A DNA stretch of 64,000 bases, from NCBI RefSeq assembly GCF_023218175.1, contig NZ_JALPTH010000027.1:41946-105945 (forward strand), given 5' to 3'. The translations under genes and the position numbers were made by a program. This document shows positions 41,632 to 55,201 of the stretch, in pieces. Each line of letters opens with the position of its first letter. The stretch's first letter is position 1. The notes below the pieces were generated by a model. It worked only from the letters and a program-made list of their open reading frames with translations, searched no databases and had not been told where the DNA came from. The DNA is from Streptomyces lichenis (lineage in GTDB: Bacteria > Actinomycetota > Actinomycetes > Streptomycetales > Streptomycetaceae).

Positions 41632-42618
41632 ATGGACCTTGCCTACATCCCCAGCCCGTCGACCGGTGCGGTCTACCTCGGACCCATCCCGCTGCGCGGC
41701 TACGCCCTCTGCATCATCGTCGGTGTCTTCGTCGCCGTCTGGTTCGGCAACCGGCGCTGGATCGCCCGCGGCGGCCGCGCCGGCACGGTGGCCGACATCG
41801 CCGTCTGGGCCGTGCCCTTCGGCCTGGTCGGCGGACGGCTCTACCACGTCATCACCGACTACCAGCTCTACTTCAGCGAGGGCGAGAACTGGGTCGACGC
41901 CTTCAAGATCTGGGAGGGCGGCCTCGGCATCTGGGGCGCCATCGCGCTGGGCGCGGTGGGCGCGTGGATCGGCTGCCGCCGCCGCGGCATCCCGCTGCCC
42001 GCGTACGCGGACGCCATCGCCCCCGGTATCGCGCTGGCCCAGGCCATCGGCCGCTGGGGCAACTGGTTCAACCAGGAGCTCTACGGCAAGCCCACCGATC
42101 TGCCCTGGGCGCTGAAGATCAGCGCGGGCGCCAACCGCGAGGCCGGGCTCTACCACCCGACCTTCCTCTACGAGTCGCTGTGGTGCGTCGGCGTCGCCCT
42201 GCTCGTGGTCTGGGCCGACCGCCGCTTCAAGCTGGGCCACGGCCGGGCGTTCGCCCTCTATGTGGCGGCCTACTGCGCCGGGCGCGGCTGGATCGAGTAC
42301 ATGCGGGTGGACGAGGCGCACCATGTGCTGGGCCTGCGGCTCAACGTCTGGACCGCCATCGTGGTGTTCCTGCTGGCCGTCGCCTACATCGTGATCTCGG
42401 CCCGGGTCCGGCCCGGCCGCGAGGAGGTCGTGGAGCCCGCGGCCCGCGCCGACCAGGCCAAGGCCGACGCGGCGAAGGCGGATGCGGCGAAGGGCGGCGC
42501 GGCCACGGTGGACGCCGAGGCCGAGCCTGATCCTGAGAAGGACGGTCCCGCCGGCGCCGGTTCCGGCGGTACGGCGAAGCCGGCCGGGGGCGCGTCGAAG
42601 GCGGCCGGCAAGGGCTGA
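41632..42618 (+). CDS. lgt: Prolipoprotein diacylglyceryl transferase
   Basis: This 328-residue, seven-helix membrane enzyme transfers diacylglycerol to the lipobox Cys of lipoproteins. The Lgt signature GRWGNWFNQELYG is present, with FGLVGGRLYHVITDY and GLYHPTFLYESLW. ATG 41632 begins MDLAYIPSP right before the first helix. The C-terminal ~60 residues are a charged Ala/Lys/Asp-rich repeat-like tail, common in Streptomyces Lgt and likely disordered in the cytoplasm. Confidence 0.97.
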   Translation: MDLAYIPSPSTGAVYLGPIPLRGYALCIIVGVFVAVWFGNRRWIARGGRAGTVADIAVWAVPFGLVGGRLYHVITDYQLYFSEGENWVDAFKIWEGGLGIWGAIALGAVGAWIGCRRRGIPLPAYADAIAPGIALAQAIGRWGNWFNQELYGKPTDLPWALKISAGANREAGLYHPTFLYESLWCVGVALLVVWADRRFKLGHGRAFALYVAAYCAGRGWIEYMRVDEAHHVLGLRLNVWTAIVVFLLAVAYIVISARVRPGREEVVEPAARADQAKADAAKADAAKGGAATVDAEAEPDPEKDGPAGAGSGGTAKPAGGASKAAGKG

Positions 42619-42653
42619 CCGGGGGAGTGCCCGGAGCCCGTAGGGGTTGTGCG

Positions 42654-42687
42654 GAGGGGCGGTCACCGATCTCGGTGGCCGCCCCTC
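42654..42687. terminator. Bidirectional terminator between lgt and rbsK
   Basis: A 15-bp stem (42654-42668 with 42673-42687, one G-T pair) has a 4-base loop. It lies 36 bases past lgt and 23 bases past the convergent ribokinase gene. Confidence 0.88.
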
Positions 42688-42709
42688 TCGCCGTCATCCC
42701 TGAGGCGCC

Positions 42710-43594
42710 TCAGAGGGCGTCGATCTCCTTGCGGTACGGCATGGCGGGCGCGGCGCCCAGCCGCTGCACCGAGAGGGCGGCGGCTGAGGAGGCCCAGGCC
42801 AGGGCGTCCCGTACCGGCCGGCCCTCGGCCAGGGCGACCGACAGGGCGCCGGTGAAGGTGTCGCCGGCGGCCGTGGTGTCCACCGCGTCCACCACGGGGG
42901 CGGGCACCAGGACGGGGTCGGTGCCCCGGGCGGCGTGCAGGCTGCCGGCCGCGCCCAGGGTGATCACGGTCTGCGGGACGTGCCGCAGCAGCTCCTCGGC
43001 GGCGCCGTGCGGGTCGGCGATCCCGGTGAGCGCGGCGGCCTCGTGCTCGTTGGGCACCAGCAGGTCGGTCGCGGCCAGCAGCTCCGGCGGCAGCGGGCGG
43101 GCGGGCGCCGGGGTGAGGATGGTGCGCACCCCGTGGCGGCGGGCGGCCCGGGCGCCCTCGACCACCGCGGAGAGCGGCAGTTCCAGCTGGAGCAGCAGGG
43201 CGTCGGCGGTGGCGATGAGCGTCTCGTCGCCGGGGAGCAGGGACTCGACGGTGCCGTTGGCCGCGGGGACCACCACGATCGCGTTGCGGCCCTCGTCGTC
43301 CACGGTGATGTGCGCCGTACCGGAGGGGCCCTCGACGGTGCGCAGCAGGTCGATGTCGACCCCGGCGCCCTGCAGGGAGGCGCGCAGTACCGCACCGTAC
43401 TGGTCGGAGCCGACCGCGCCGATCATCGAGACCTCGGCACCGGCGCGTACCGCGGCGACGGCCTGGTTGAGGCCCTTGCCGCCGGGCGCCGTGCGGAACT
43501 CCCGGCCGGTGACGGTCTCGCCGAGTCCGGGCGCGCGGCTCGCGTAGGCGACGAGGTCCATGTTGGCGGAGCCGAGTACCACGATGTGGGTCAT
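42710..43594 (-). CDS. rbsK: Ribokinase (PfkB family)
   Basis: This 294-residue PfkB sugar kinase has the N-terminal motif GSANMDLVAYASRAPGLGET and APGGKGLNQAVAAVRAGA, as in ribokinases. The C-terminal signature DTTAAGDTFTGAL has the catalytic Asp and the AAGD anion hole typical of RbsK. It phosphorylates ribose to ribose 5-phosphate. ATG 43594 has AGGAGA ten bases upstream; the frame extends further upstream without a ribosome site. No ribose transporter is adjacent. Confidence 0.93.
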   Translation of the reverse strand: MTHIVVLGSANMDLVAYASRAPGLGETVTGREFRTAPGGKGLNQAVAAVRAGAEVSMIGAVGSDQYGAVLRASLQGAGVDIDLLRTVEGPSGTAHITVDDEGRNAIVVVPAANGTVESLLPGDETLIATADALLLQLELPLSAVVEGARAARRHGVRTILTPAPARPLPPELLAATDLLVPNEHEAAALTGIADPHGAAEELLRHVPQTVITLGAAGSLHAARGTDPVLVPAPVVDAVDTTAAGDTFTGALSVALAEGRPVRDALAWASSAAALSVQRLGAAPAMPYRKEIDAL

Positions 43595-43756
43595 GGGCGA
43601 CGTCTCTCCTGCTGTCGAAGATCGAAACGGTGCCGTTCCAGGGTGCCGTCCGGGGCCTTCGGCGCGGGGGAGGGCGGTGGGCGCGGCGGGTCGGGGAACC
43701 GTCCGGCGCCCTCGCGGCGTCACACCGGTGAGCACAGATGATCAAGGAGACAACGG

Positions 43757-44419
43757 ATGGCCGTCACGCTGGGCGAGGAGATCGCCCTCCTCTCGCTGGA
43801 CGACGAGTCGGGGGCCGCCGAGGAGCGGTCGTCGGCCGGGTGGGCCGTGGCCGGCGGTGCGCTGCTGGAGCTGGCCATGGCGGAGCGGGTCTCGGTCGCC
43901 GAGGGCGGGCTCGCCGTGATCGACACCTCGCCGACCGGGACGGCGCTGCTCGACGGGCGGTTGGAGCTGCTGCGTGAGTGGACGGCGCGCAGGAGCCCGC
44001 GCAAGGTCGCCGACTGGCTGACCAAGGACCAGTCGAAGGCGGTCGCCGCCACCGTGGAGTCGCTGTGCGGGCGGGGGCTGGTCACCGAGGAGCGCAGCCG
44101 GGTGCTCGGGCTCTTCCCGGTCCGCCGGTATCCGGAGGCCGACGGCTCGGTGGAGCGCGAACTGCGGGCCCGGCTGGAGTCCGTCGTCCTGGACGGCGCG
44201 GAGCCCGACGCCCGCACCGGCGGCCTGGTCGCCCTGCTGCACGCCGCCAAGCTGCACCGCCTCGCCTTCCCGGGTGTGGACCGCGCGCGGGTCGAGCCGC
44301 GTATGGCGGAGATCGCCGAGGGCCAGTGGGCCGGTGACGGCGTACGCGAGGCGATCAGGAACACGCAGGCCGCGATGGTGGCCGTCACCGCGGCGACCGT
44401 CGCCGTCGTCCTGAGCTGA
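43757..44419 (+). CDS. GPP34/GOLPH3-like phosphoprotein
   Basis: This 220-residue protein matches the GPP34 family: LGEEIALLSLDDESG at the start, GGALLELAMAERV, VADWLTKDQSKAVAATVESL, GLVTEERSRVLGLFPVRRYP, and a hydrophobic C-terminal helix (AAMVAVTAATVAVVLS). Eukaryotic GOLPH3 binds phosphoinositide at the Golgi. Bacterial versions are abundant in Streptomyces, and their role is unknown. ATG 43757 has AAGGAGA about nine bases upstream. Confidence 0.92.
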   Translation: MAVTLGEEIALLSLDDESGAAEERSSAGWAVAGGALLELAMAERVSVAEGGLAVIDTSPTGTALLDGRLELLREWTARRSPRKVADWLTKDQSKAVAATVESLCGRGLVTEERSRVLGLFPVRRYPEADGSVERELRARLESVVLDGAEPDARTGGLVALLHAAKLHRLAFPGVDRARVEPRMAEIAEGQWAGDGVREAIRNTQAAMVAVTAATVAVVLS

Positions 44420-44420
44420 C

Positions 44421-44441
44421 CCCGGGCCGGGGGTGCCCGGG
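44421..44441 (+). terminator. Short hairpin after the GPP34 gene
   Basis: A 7-bp CCCGGGC/GCCCGGG stem with a 7-base loop directly follows the stop codon and ends 21 bases before the RNase H gene. It is short, so its termination strength is uncertain. Confidence 0.4.
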
Positions 44442-44462
44442 CCGTACGGCATGATCGGGGGA

Positions 44463-45173
44463 ATGTCCGATCGCATCATCGCCGCCTGTGACGGGGCGGC
44501 CAAGGGAAATCCGGGCCCGGCCGCCTGGGCGTGGGTCATCGCCGACGGGGAGGGCCGGCCCGAGCGCTGGGAGTCCGGCCCGCTCGGCCGCGCCACCAAC
44601 AACGTGGGAGAGCTGACCGCGCTGCTCGAACTGCTGCGGTCGGTGCCCGCCGGCACCTCGCTGGAGGTGCGGATGGACTCCCAGTACGCCATGAAGGCGG
44701 TGACCCAGTGGCTGCCGAACTGGAAGCGCAACGGCTGGAAGACGGCGGCCGGCAAGCCCGTCGCCAACCAGGAGCTGGTCCAGTCCATCGACTCCCTGCT
44801 GGCCGACCGGGACGTGGAGTTCCGCTATGTGCCCGCCCACCGGGTGGACGGTGACCGGCTGAACGCTATCGCCGACCAGGCCGCCAGCGACGCGGCGGTC
44901 AGCCAGCGGGCCGCCGGTACCGCGCACGGCGACGCCGCGGTGCCCGAGCCCGCGCCGGAACGCGCCGCCCCGGCCGGCGGGGGCGGCAAGGCCGGCCGCC
45001 AGGCCCGTAAGAGCTCGGGGAGCTCCGGGAGCGGCGGTACGCGGACCATCAAGGCGAAGTTCCGCGGCACCTGCCCGTGCGGCGCGCCGTACGCCGCCGG
45101 TGAGTCGATCACCAAGCTCGGCAGCCGCTGGGGCCACCCCGCGTGCCGGGCGGCCGCCGACTCCCCGGCCTGA
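44463..45173 (+). CDS. RNase HI with C-terminal Cys/His module
   Basis: The protein has 236 residues. The N-terminal ~150 residues are an RNase H fold with the four acidic residues in IAACDGAAKGNPG, NNVGELTALLEL, VRMDSQYAMKAV and LNAIADQAA, so it should cleave RNA in RNA-DNA hybrids. A Gly/Ser/Ala linker leads to a small C-terminal module (GTCPCGAPYAAGES...RWGHPACR) with a C-x-C...H-x2-C pattern, probably a zinc site for nucleic-acid binding. The module is absent from ordinary RNase HI. Confidence 0.92.
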   Translation: MSDRIIAACDGAAKGNPGPAAWAWVIADGEGRPERWESGPLGRATNNVGELTALLELLRSVPAGTSLEVRMDSQYAMKAVTQWLPNWKRNGWKTAAGKPVANQELVQSIDSLLADRDVEFRYVPAHRVDGDRLNAIADQAASDAAVSQRAAGTAHGDAAVPEPAPERAAPAGGGGKAGRQARKSSGSSGSGGTRTIKAKFRGTCPCGAPYAAGESITKLGSRWGHPACRAAADSPA

Positions 45174-45188
45174 CCGCTCGCTCCCCGG

Positions 45189-45251
45189 TAAGGCGTACCT
45201 GACCTGCGTAAACGAGTCTCGGGCGATGATCGGTAAGTAAAGCCTGCCTTG
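45189..45251 (+). promoter_or_regulatory. Candidate iron-box-like sites before the VIT1 gene
   Basis: Two stretches resemble the IdeR/DmdR iron box (TTAGGTTAGGCTAACCTAA): TAAGGCGTACCTGA at 45189-45202 and GTAAGTAAAGCCTGCCTTG at 45233-45251. I count about 10/14 and 13/19 matches, allowing A/T ambiguity. The neighbouring gene encodes an Fe/Mn transporter, which makes metal control plausible. The matches are partial. Confidence 0.4.
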
Positions 45252-45355
45252 CTGGCGCGCCCCTTACATCGGGCGTAGGTTCGAGGGTGTCGAGGGGCGC
45301 GGGACCAGTGGGTCGGCCCCGCCGTTCCACGCACCACGTACCGCCGGGGAGAAGT

Positions 45356-46084
45356 GTGTCCATCATCGAGACCGAGGCGACGCTCCATGAGGCGCATCGC
45401 GACAACCACACCCACCGCGACGTCAACGGCGGCTGGCTGCGGCCGGCCGTGTTCGGCGCGATGGACGGCCTGGTCTCCAACCTGGCGCTGATGACCGGGG
45501 TGGCCGGCGGGGCCGTCTCCCAGCAGACCATCGTGATCACCGGGCTGGCCGGTCTGGCGGCCGGGGCCTTCTCGATGGCCGCCGGGGAGTACACCTCGGT
45601 CGCCTCCCAGCGCGAGCTGGTCGAGGCCGAGCTGGACGTCGAGCGGCGCGAGCTGCGCAAGCACCCGGTGGACGAGATGGAGGAGCTGGCCGCGCTGTAC
45701 GTGGCACGCGGAGTGGAGCCGGCGCTCGCCCGCGAGGTCGCCATGCAGCTGTCCCGGGACCCGGAGCAGGCGCTGGAGATCCACGCCCGGGAGGAGCTGG
45801 GCATCGACCCGGACGACCTGCCCTCGCCGCTGGTGGCGGCCGTGTCCTCGTTCGGGTCGTTCGCACTGGGCGCGCTGCTGCCGCTGCTGCCGTATCTGCT
45901 GGGCGCCGCCGCGCTGTGGCCGGCGGTGCTGTCGGCGCTGCTGGGGCTCTTCGCCTGCGGCGCGGTGGTGGCCCGGGTGACCGCGCGCAGCTGGTGGTAC
46001 AGCGGGCTGCGCCAGCTGCTGCTGGGCGGGACCGCGGCGGCGCTGACCTACGGGCTGGGCGCGCTGTTCGGGGCGGCGGTCTGA
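45356..46084 (+). CDS. VIT1/CCC1-family Fe2+/Mn2+ transporter
   Basis: This 242-residue membrane protein matches the VIT/CCC1 family. The first helix region VFGAMDGLVSNLALMTGVAG is followed by GLAAGAFSMAAGEYTSVASQ with the metal-binding Met/Glu. A cytoplasmic Glu-rich domain (VEAELDVERRELRKH ... EEL) comes next, then three further helices. Members move Fe2+ or Mn2+ across membranes. GTG 45356 has GGGGAGAA just upstream. It is preceded by partial iron-box-like sites. Confidence 0.93.
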   Translation: MSIIETEATLHEAHRDNHTHRDVNGGWLRPAVFGAMDGLVSNLALMTGVAGGAVSQQTIVITGLAGLAAGAFSMAAGEYTSVASQRELVEAELDVERRELRKHPVDEMEELAALYVARGVEPALAREVAMQLSRDPEQALEIHAREELGIDPDDLPSPLVAAVSSFGSFALGALLPLLPYLLGAAALWPAVLSALLGLFACGAVVARVTARSWWYSGLRQLLLGGTAAALTYGLGALFGAAV

Positions 46085-46117
46085 CGCCAGGGCCCTGTGC
46101 CGGGGCGGCGGTCTGAC
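46069..46117. repeat. 17-bp direct repeat at the VIT1 gene end
   Basis: CGGGGCGGCGGTCTGAC occurs at 46069-46085, where it includes the stop codon, and again perfectly at 46101-46117. Confidence 0.85.
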
Positions 46118-46662
46118 ATAGTCGCCCGGGTGTTCGGTGCCCGATGGGCGGGGGCGGCCGGTTGGCCGTACCGTGGAAGCCGCCGGAGACCCCGGATCGC
46201 ACCACCAGCAGGGCCGCCACCGCCGCCACCGTTGTGACGAACGTCCAATAGCACCATGCGCCATGCCGATGAGAGACTATGCACCCTGGCTCATAGGTAG
46301 TCGGTCAGGCTGGCGGTTTCGATGCCCATGGACGTGGGCATGAGCCGTTAGCGCCGCGGGCAACGAAGCCCGCGCGACCTCCACGGGCCGTCGGACCGGC
46401 CCCAGCACCGAGCCGCTTTCGGGTGCGCCGAGGGCGTCGACACCAGGCCTTCCGTACACGGGGCTCCGCCGTCTCCGCTCTGACTCGTGGGCCCCTGAGC
46501 ACCACCCCGCAGCACCTCGCACCACTCCGGGTTGTCCGCATGCTGGAATGAGCTATCCGCTTTTCGAGAAAGCTTCCATCATGTAACCTGCACGAAATTT
46601 TGCGGAGGGCCAACGTCGTCCCTTCGGCACCGCTGTATGCCACGACGACGACGGGAGAGCCG
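46085..46662. other. 578-bp non-coding region upstream of gltB
   Basis: No credible gene was found. It holds the second copy of the 17-bp repeat (46101-46117), an interrupted hairpin GACTATG (46275-46281) with CATAG (46292-46296), a 7-bp ATGCCCA/TGGGCAT hairpin (46322-46341), and near the right end a candidate GlnR box (46583-46598). Its G+C content drops around 46550-46600, as expected of a promoter. Confidence 0.6.
46583..46598 (+). promoter_or_regulatory. Candidate GlnR box upstream of gltB
   Basis: GTAAC-CTGCAC-GAAAT fits the actinomycete GlnR consensus gTnAC-n6-GaAAc in 9 of 10 positions. It ends 64 bases before the gltB ATG. GlnR is the nitrogen-response regulator of Streptomyces, and glutamate synthase is a logical target. 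No second half-site pair at the usual distance was found. Confidence 0.6.
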
Positions 46663-52669
<6,007 letters not shown>

Positions 52670-52681
<12 letters not shown>

Positions 52682-52800
52682 CCGCCTGGCGGCGCGGCGG
52701 CGTGACCGCCTTGGCCGCTCTGGCAGTGTGATCGCCTGGTGGTGTGACCGCTTTGGCCGTGTGAGCGCTTGGCGGTGTGACCGCCTTGGCGGTCTGACCG
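52670..52800. repeat. Array of seven degenerate 16-17 bp repeats
   Basis: The consensus is about CTTGGCGGTGTGACCGC. Units begin at 52670, 52686, 52710, 52736, 52752, 52769 and 52785; two of them carry 8-10 bp insertions. The first unit contains the gltD stop codon. Confidence 0.8.
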
Positions 52801-53130
52801 GGGTCGGCGGTGTATCCCGTCGGCCCGCCCCTCATCGTCCCGTACAACGGCGTGCGGAACACGCAGCGCCTGCCTCGTCCCCGACCGGACCCGGGCAGGC
52901 GCTGCACCCTTTGCCGGCCCTGCTTACCGCCCTGCTGCCTCCTTCTTATCTGGGCAACGAGTCGGCGGGGGCCGGGAGTGCCCGGTCGGTGAAAGTGGCG
53001 AGAGGTCGCCACATGGCGGGGCCGGGGGCAGGCGGTGCGTCCCTGTCGAGGGGCGCCTGGTCGGGGCCGCGTACGCTCGGGCCAGCGCGCCGGGGGACCG
53101 TGCCCCGCCGCCGTACGCGAGGGGGATCCC
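52682..53130. other. 449-bp non-coding stretch after gltD
   Basis: It contains the repeat array (to 52800), a terminator hairpin (52863-52905) and the promoter region of the VWA gene. I found no gene in it; open frames on either strand are repeat-driven. Confidence 0.6.
52863..52905 (+). terminator. gltBD terminator
   Basis: A perfect 12-bp stem (52863-52874 with 52894-52905) with a 19-base loop is followed by ACCCTTTG. It lies 182 bases after the gltD stop, beyond the repeat array. Confidence 0.7.
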
Positions 53131-53859
53131 ATGACCATCAGCCTGGAGAAGATCGAACGGACCGCGCCCGCGCTGACCGGGTTCTACCGGCAGGCGGGCG
53201 TCTCGCTGCGCAAGCACGGGCTGGACGGGCAGCGGGTGGCCGTCTACCTGGTGGTGGACTACTCGGGCTCCATGAGGCCCTACTACCGGGACGGCAGTGT
53301 GCAGGCGCTGGCCGACCGGGTGCTCGGGCTCGCCGCGCAGTTGGACGACGACGGCCGGGTACCGGTGGTCTTCTTCTCCACCGAGGTGGACGCCGAGAGC
53401 GAGATCGCGCTCGAAGACCACCAGGGGCAGATCGAACGCATCGTCAGCGGGCTCGGCCACATGGGCAAGACCAGCTACCACCTGGCGATGGACGCGGTGA
53501 TCGAGCACTATCTGGAGCACTACACCGAGCGGGGCGACCACACACCCGCCCTGGTGGTCTTCCAGACCGACGGCGGCCCGATCAGCCGGCCCGCGGCCGA
53601 GGCGTACCTGTGCAAGGCCGCGCAGCTGCCGCTGTTCTGGCAGTTCATCGGCTTCGGCGATCCGGCGAGCCGCCAGTTCGACTTCCTGCGCAGACTGGAC
53701 GAGCTGCCCGTCCCCGCGCGGCGCCCGGTGGACAACGCCGGCTTCTTCCACGCGGGCACCGACCCGCGCCGGGTGCCGGACGCCGAGCTGTACGACCGGC
53801 TGGTGGCCGAGTTCCCGCACTGGCTGGCCGCGGCCCGGGAGCGGGGGATCGTCCGATGA
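53131..53859 (+). CDS. VWA-domain protein
   Basis: This 242-residue single von Willebrand A domain has the MIDAS motif DYSGSM near residue 45, a Thr in GHMGKTSYHLAMD, and the third MIDAS Asp in VVFQTDGGPIS. It has no signal peptide or membrane helix, so it is cytoplasmic. Close relatives are found near tellurite-resistance (TerD-like) genes, but none is present here. ATG 53131 has GAGGGGG upstream. The metal-dependent ligand is unknown. Confidence 0.92.
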   Translation: MTISLEKIERTAPALTGFYRQAGVSLRKHGLDGQRVAVYLVVDYSGSMRPYYRDGSVQALADRVLGLAAQLDDDGRVPVVFFSTEVDAESEIALEDHQGQIERIVSGLGHMGKTSYHLAMDAVIEHYLEHYTERGDHTPALVVFQTDGGPISRPAAEAYLCKAAQLPLFWQFIGFGDPASRQFDFLRRLDELPVPARRPVDNAGFFHAGTDPRRVPDAELYDRLVAEFPHWLAAARERGIVR

Positions 53860-54024
53860 GCCGATGGTCGGACTGTTGCTGAGGGTGGTGTACGGGAGTG
53901 GGCCGGGCGTGTGAGGCGCTCGACCGGGGCGTGGGCCGGGTAGCGCGGGCGGGTAGGGCTGTCGCTCCCCGAATCCCCTGCGCCCCGGGTTGTCCGGGGC
54001 GCCCCTGGACAGGAGACAGCCCCC

Positions 54025-54534
54025 ATGCATCGCTCTGTGTACCGTGCCGGACTCGTCGCGGCCGCCGCGGCCGTACTCGCCCTCGGCCCGGCCGCGCCCG
54101 GCTGGGCCACGACCACCACCACCGGTGAGGTCAGCGCCCACTGGGGCGACCGGGCCCGGGTCCAGTTCACCTGGACGGACGCGATCACCATCGAGGGCGG
54201 CACCCTCACCGTCGCCGACCTGACCTGCGACGACGCCCCGGTCTACGCTGTGGTCACCGCCGTGGCCGGAAACGGGGCCGCCGTCCCGCTCGCCACCACA
54301 CCGCGTACCGCCGGCTGCGGCAAGACCGCCGAGACCCGGTTGGTACGGGCCGGGAACGCGGCCGGGCTGAGCAGGGTGACGCTCAGCATCTGCCGCCCGG
54401 CGGGGGCCGCCTCGGGCGTGGGCGGCTTCGGTGGAACCTCCGGCTCCGGGCAGGGGTTCCGGGCCGGTGACGAGTGTGTGTCCCCGTACACGGCGAGGAA
54501 CCCGTACCGGGGGACCGCGAACCTCGGCTTCTGA
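54025..54534 (+). CDS. Small secreted protein, function unknown
   Basis: The protein has 169 residues. The Sec signal peptide (MHRSVYRAGLVAAAAAVLAL, cleavage near GWA) is followed by a beta-rich domain with three to four Cys, likely disulfide-linked (LTCDDAP, TAGCGKTAE, LSICRPAG, GDECVSP), and a Gly/Ser-rich stretch. ATG 54025 has AGGAG about nine bases upstream. I do not recognise the family. Its neighbours also encode exported proteins. Confidence 0.75.
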   Translation: MHRSVYRAGLVAAAAAVLALGPAAPGWATTTTTGEVSAHWGDRARVQFTWTDAITIEGGTLTVADLTCDDAPVYAVVTAVAGNGAAVPLATTPRTAGCGKTAETRLVRAGNAAGLSRVTLSICRPAGAASGVGGFGGTSGSGQGFRAGDECVSPYTARNPYRGTANLGF

Positions 54535-54564
54535 GCGGTGCGGGCCGATTGCGGATGACTCCTG

Positions 54565-54634
54565 GCGGATACCCGGCAGAAGCTGTCGGGTATCCGCGGA
54601 GGACTGGCGGCCATGGTCCTTCGTCGGATACCCG
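54565..54634. promoter_or_regulatory. Three copies of CGGATACCCG before the RNase gene
   Basis: GCGGATACCCG (54565-54575) and its exact reverse complement (54587-54597) form an 11-bp hairpin, and a third direct copy, CGGATACCCG, lies at 54625-54634. The hairpin may terminate the upstream secreted-protein gene. The third copy suggests a protein-binding site. Confidence 0.55.
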
Positions 54635-54741
54635 TCGTTCGTTCACCGTCCGGCCGCCTGGGTGGCCGTTCGGTCGACATCCTGCGGACGTTGCCCGCCT
54701 GCCGTTGACGTGCACACGTCTACGCGCGTCATCATCGGTCC

Positions 54742-55164
54742 ATGACGATCCCCCCACGCTTCAGTCTGCTCGGCGGTGCCGCCGCCCTGCTGTCCGCGCT
54801 GGTCGCCGGTCCGGCCGCCGCCGCGCCCGCCCCCGTCCCGTACACCGCCCCCCTCTCGTACACCGCCGTCCAGGCGGCGGCCGTCGGCGAGATCTGCCAC
54901 AGCCGGCTGCCCAGCCAGGCGCACGACACCCTGGACCTCATCGAGGCGGGCGGCCCCTACCCCTACGAGCAGGACGGCACCGTCTTCCGGAACCGCGAGG
55001 GCGTCCTGCCCAGCCGGACCACCGGCTACTACCACGAGTACACGGTGAAGACCCCGGGTGCCGACAACCGCGGCGCCCGGCGCATCGTCACCGGCAGCGC
55101 GGACGAGGACTACTACACGGCCGACCACTACGCGTCGTTCGACAAGGTGGACCACGGCTGCTGA
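54742..55164 (+). CDS. Secreted guanyl-specific RNase (RNase Sa-like)
   Basis: This 140-residue protein has a Sec signal (SLLGGAAALLSALVAGPAAAA). The mature domain follows RNase Sa closely: ICHSRLPSQAHDTLDLI, YEQDGTVFRNREGVLPS, the catalytic Glu in YYHEYTVKTPGA, the Arg in RRIVTGSA, and the catalytic His in YTADHYASFDKVDHGC. It should cleave RNA after guanosine outside the cell. No barstar-like inhibitor gene is adjacent. The ATG has only a weak ribosome site. Confidence 0.95.
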   Translation: MTIPPRFSLLGGAAALLSALVAGPAAAAPAPVPYTAPLSYTAVQAAAVGEICHSRLPSQAHDTLDLIEAGGPYPYEQDGTVFRNREGVLPSRTTGYYHEYTVKTPGADNRGARRIVTGSADEDYYTADHYASFDKVDHGC

Positions 55165-55201
55165 GCCCCTCCTCCCCGTACGCGGGCGTGCCCGGCGGGG
55201 C

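Noticed and set aside
46085..46662. A glutamine riboswitch or tRNA-like element before gltB
   Set aside because: Only short hairpins are found; no conserved glutamine-riboswitch core or tRNA T-loop consensus could be traced by eye.
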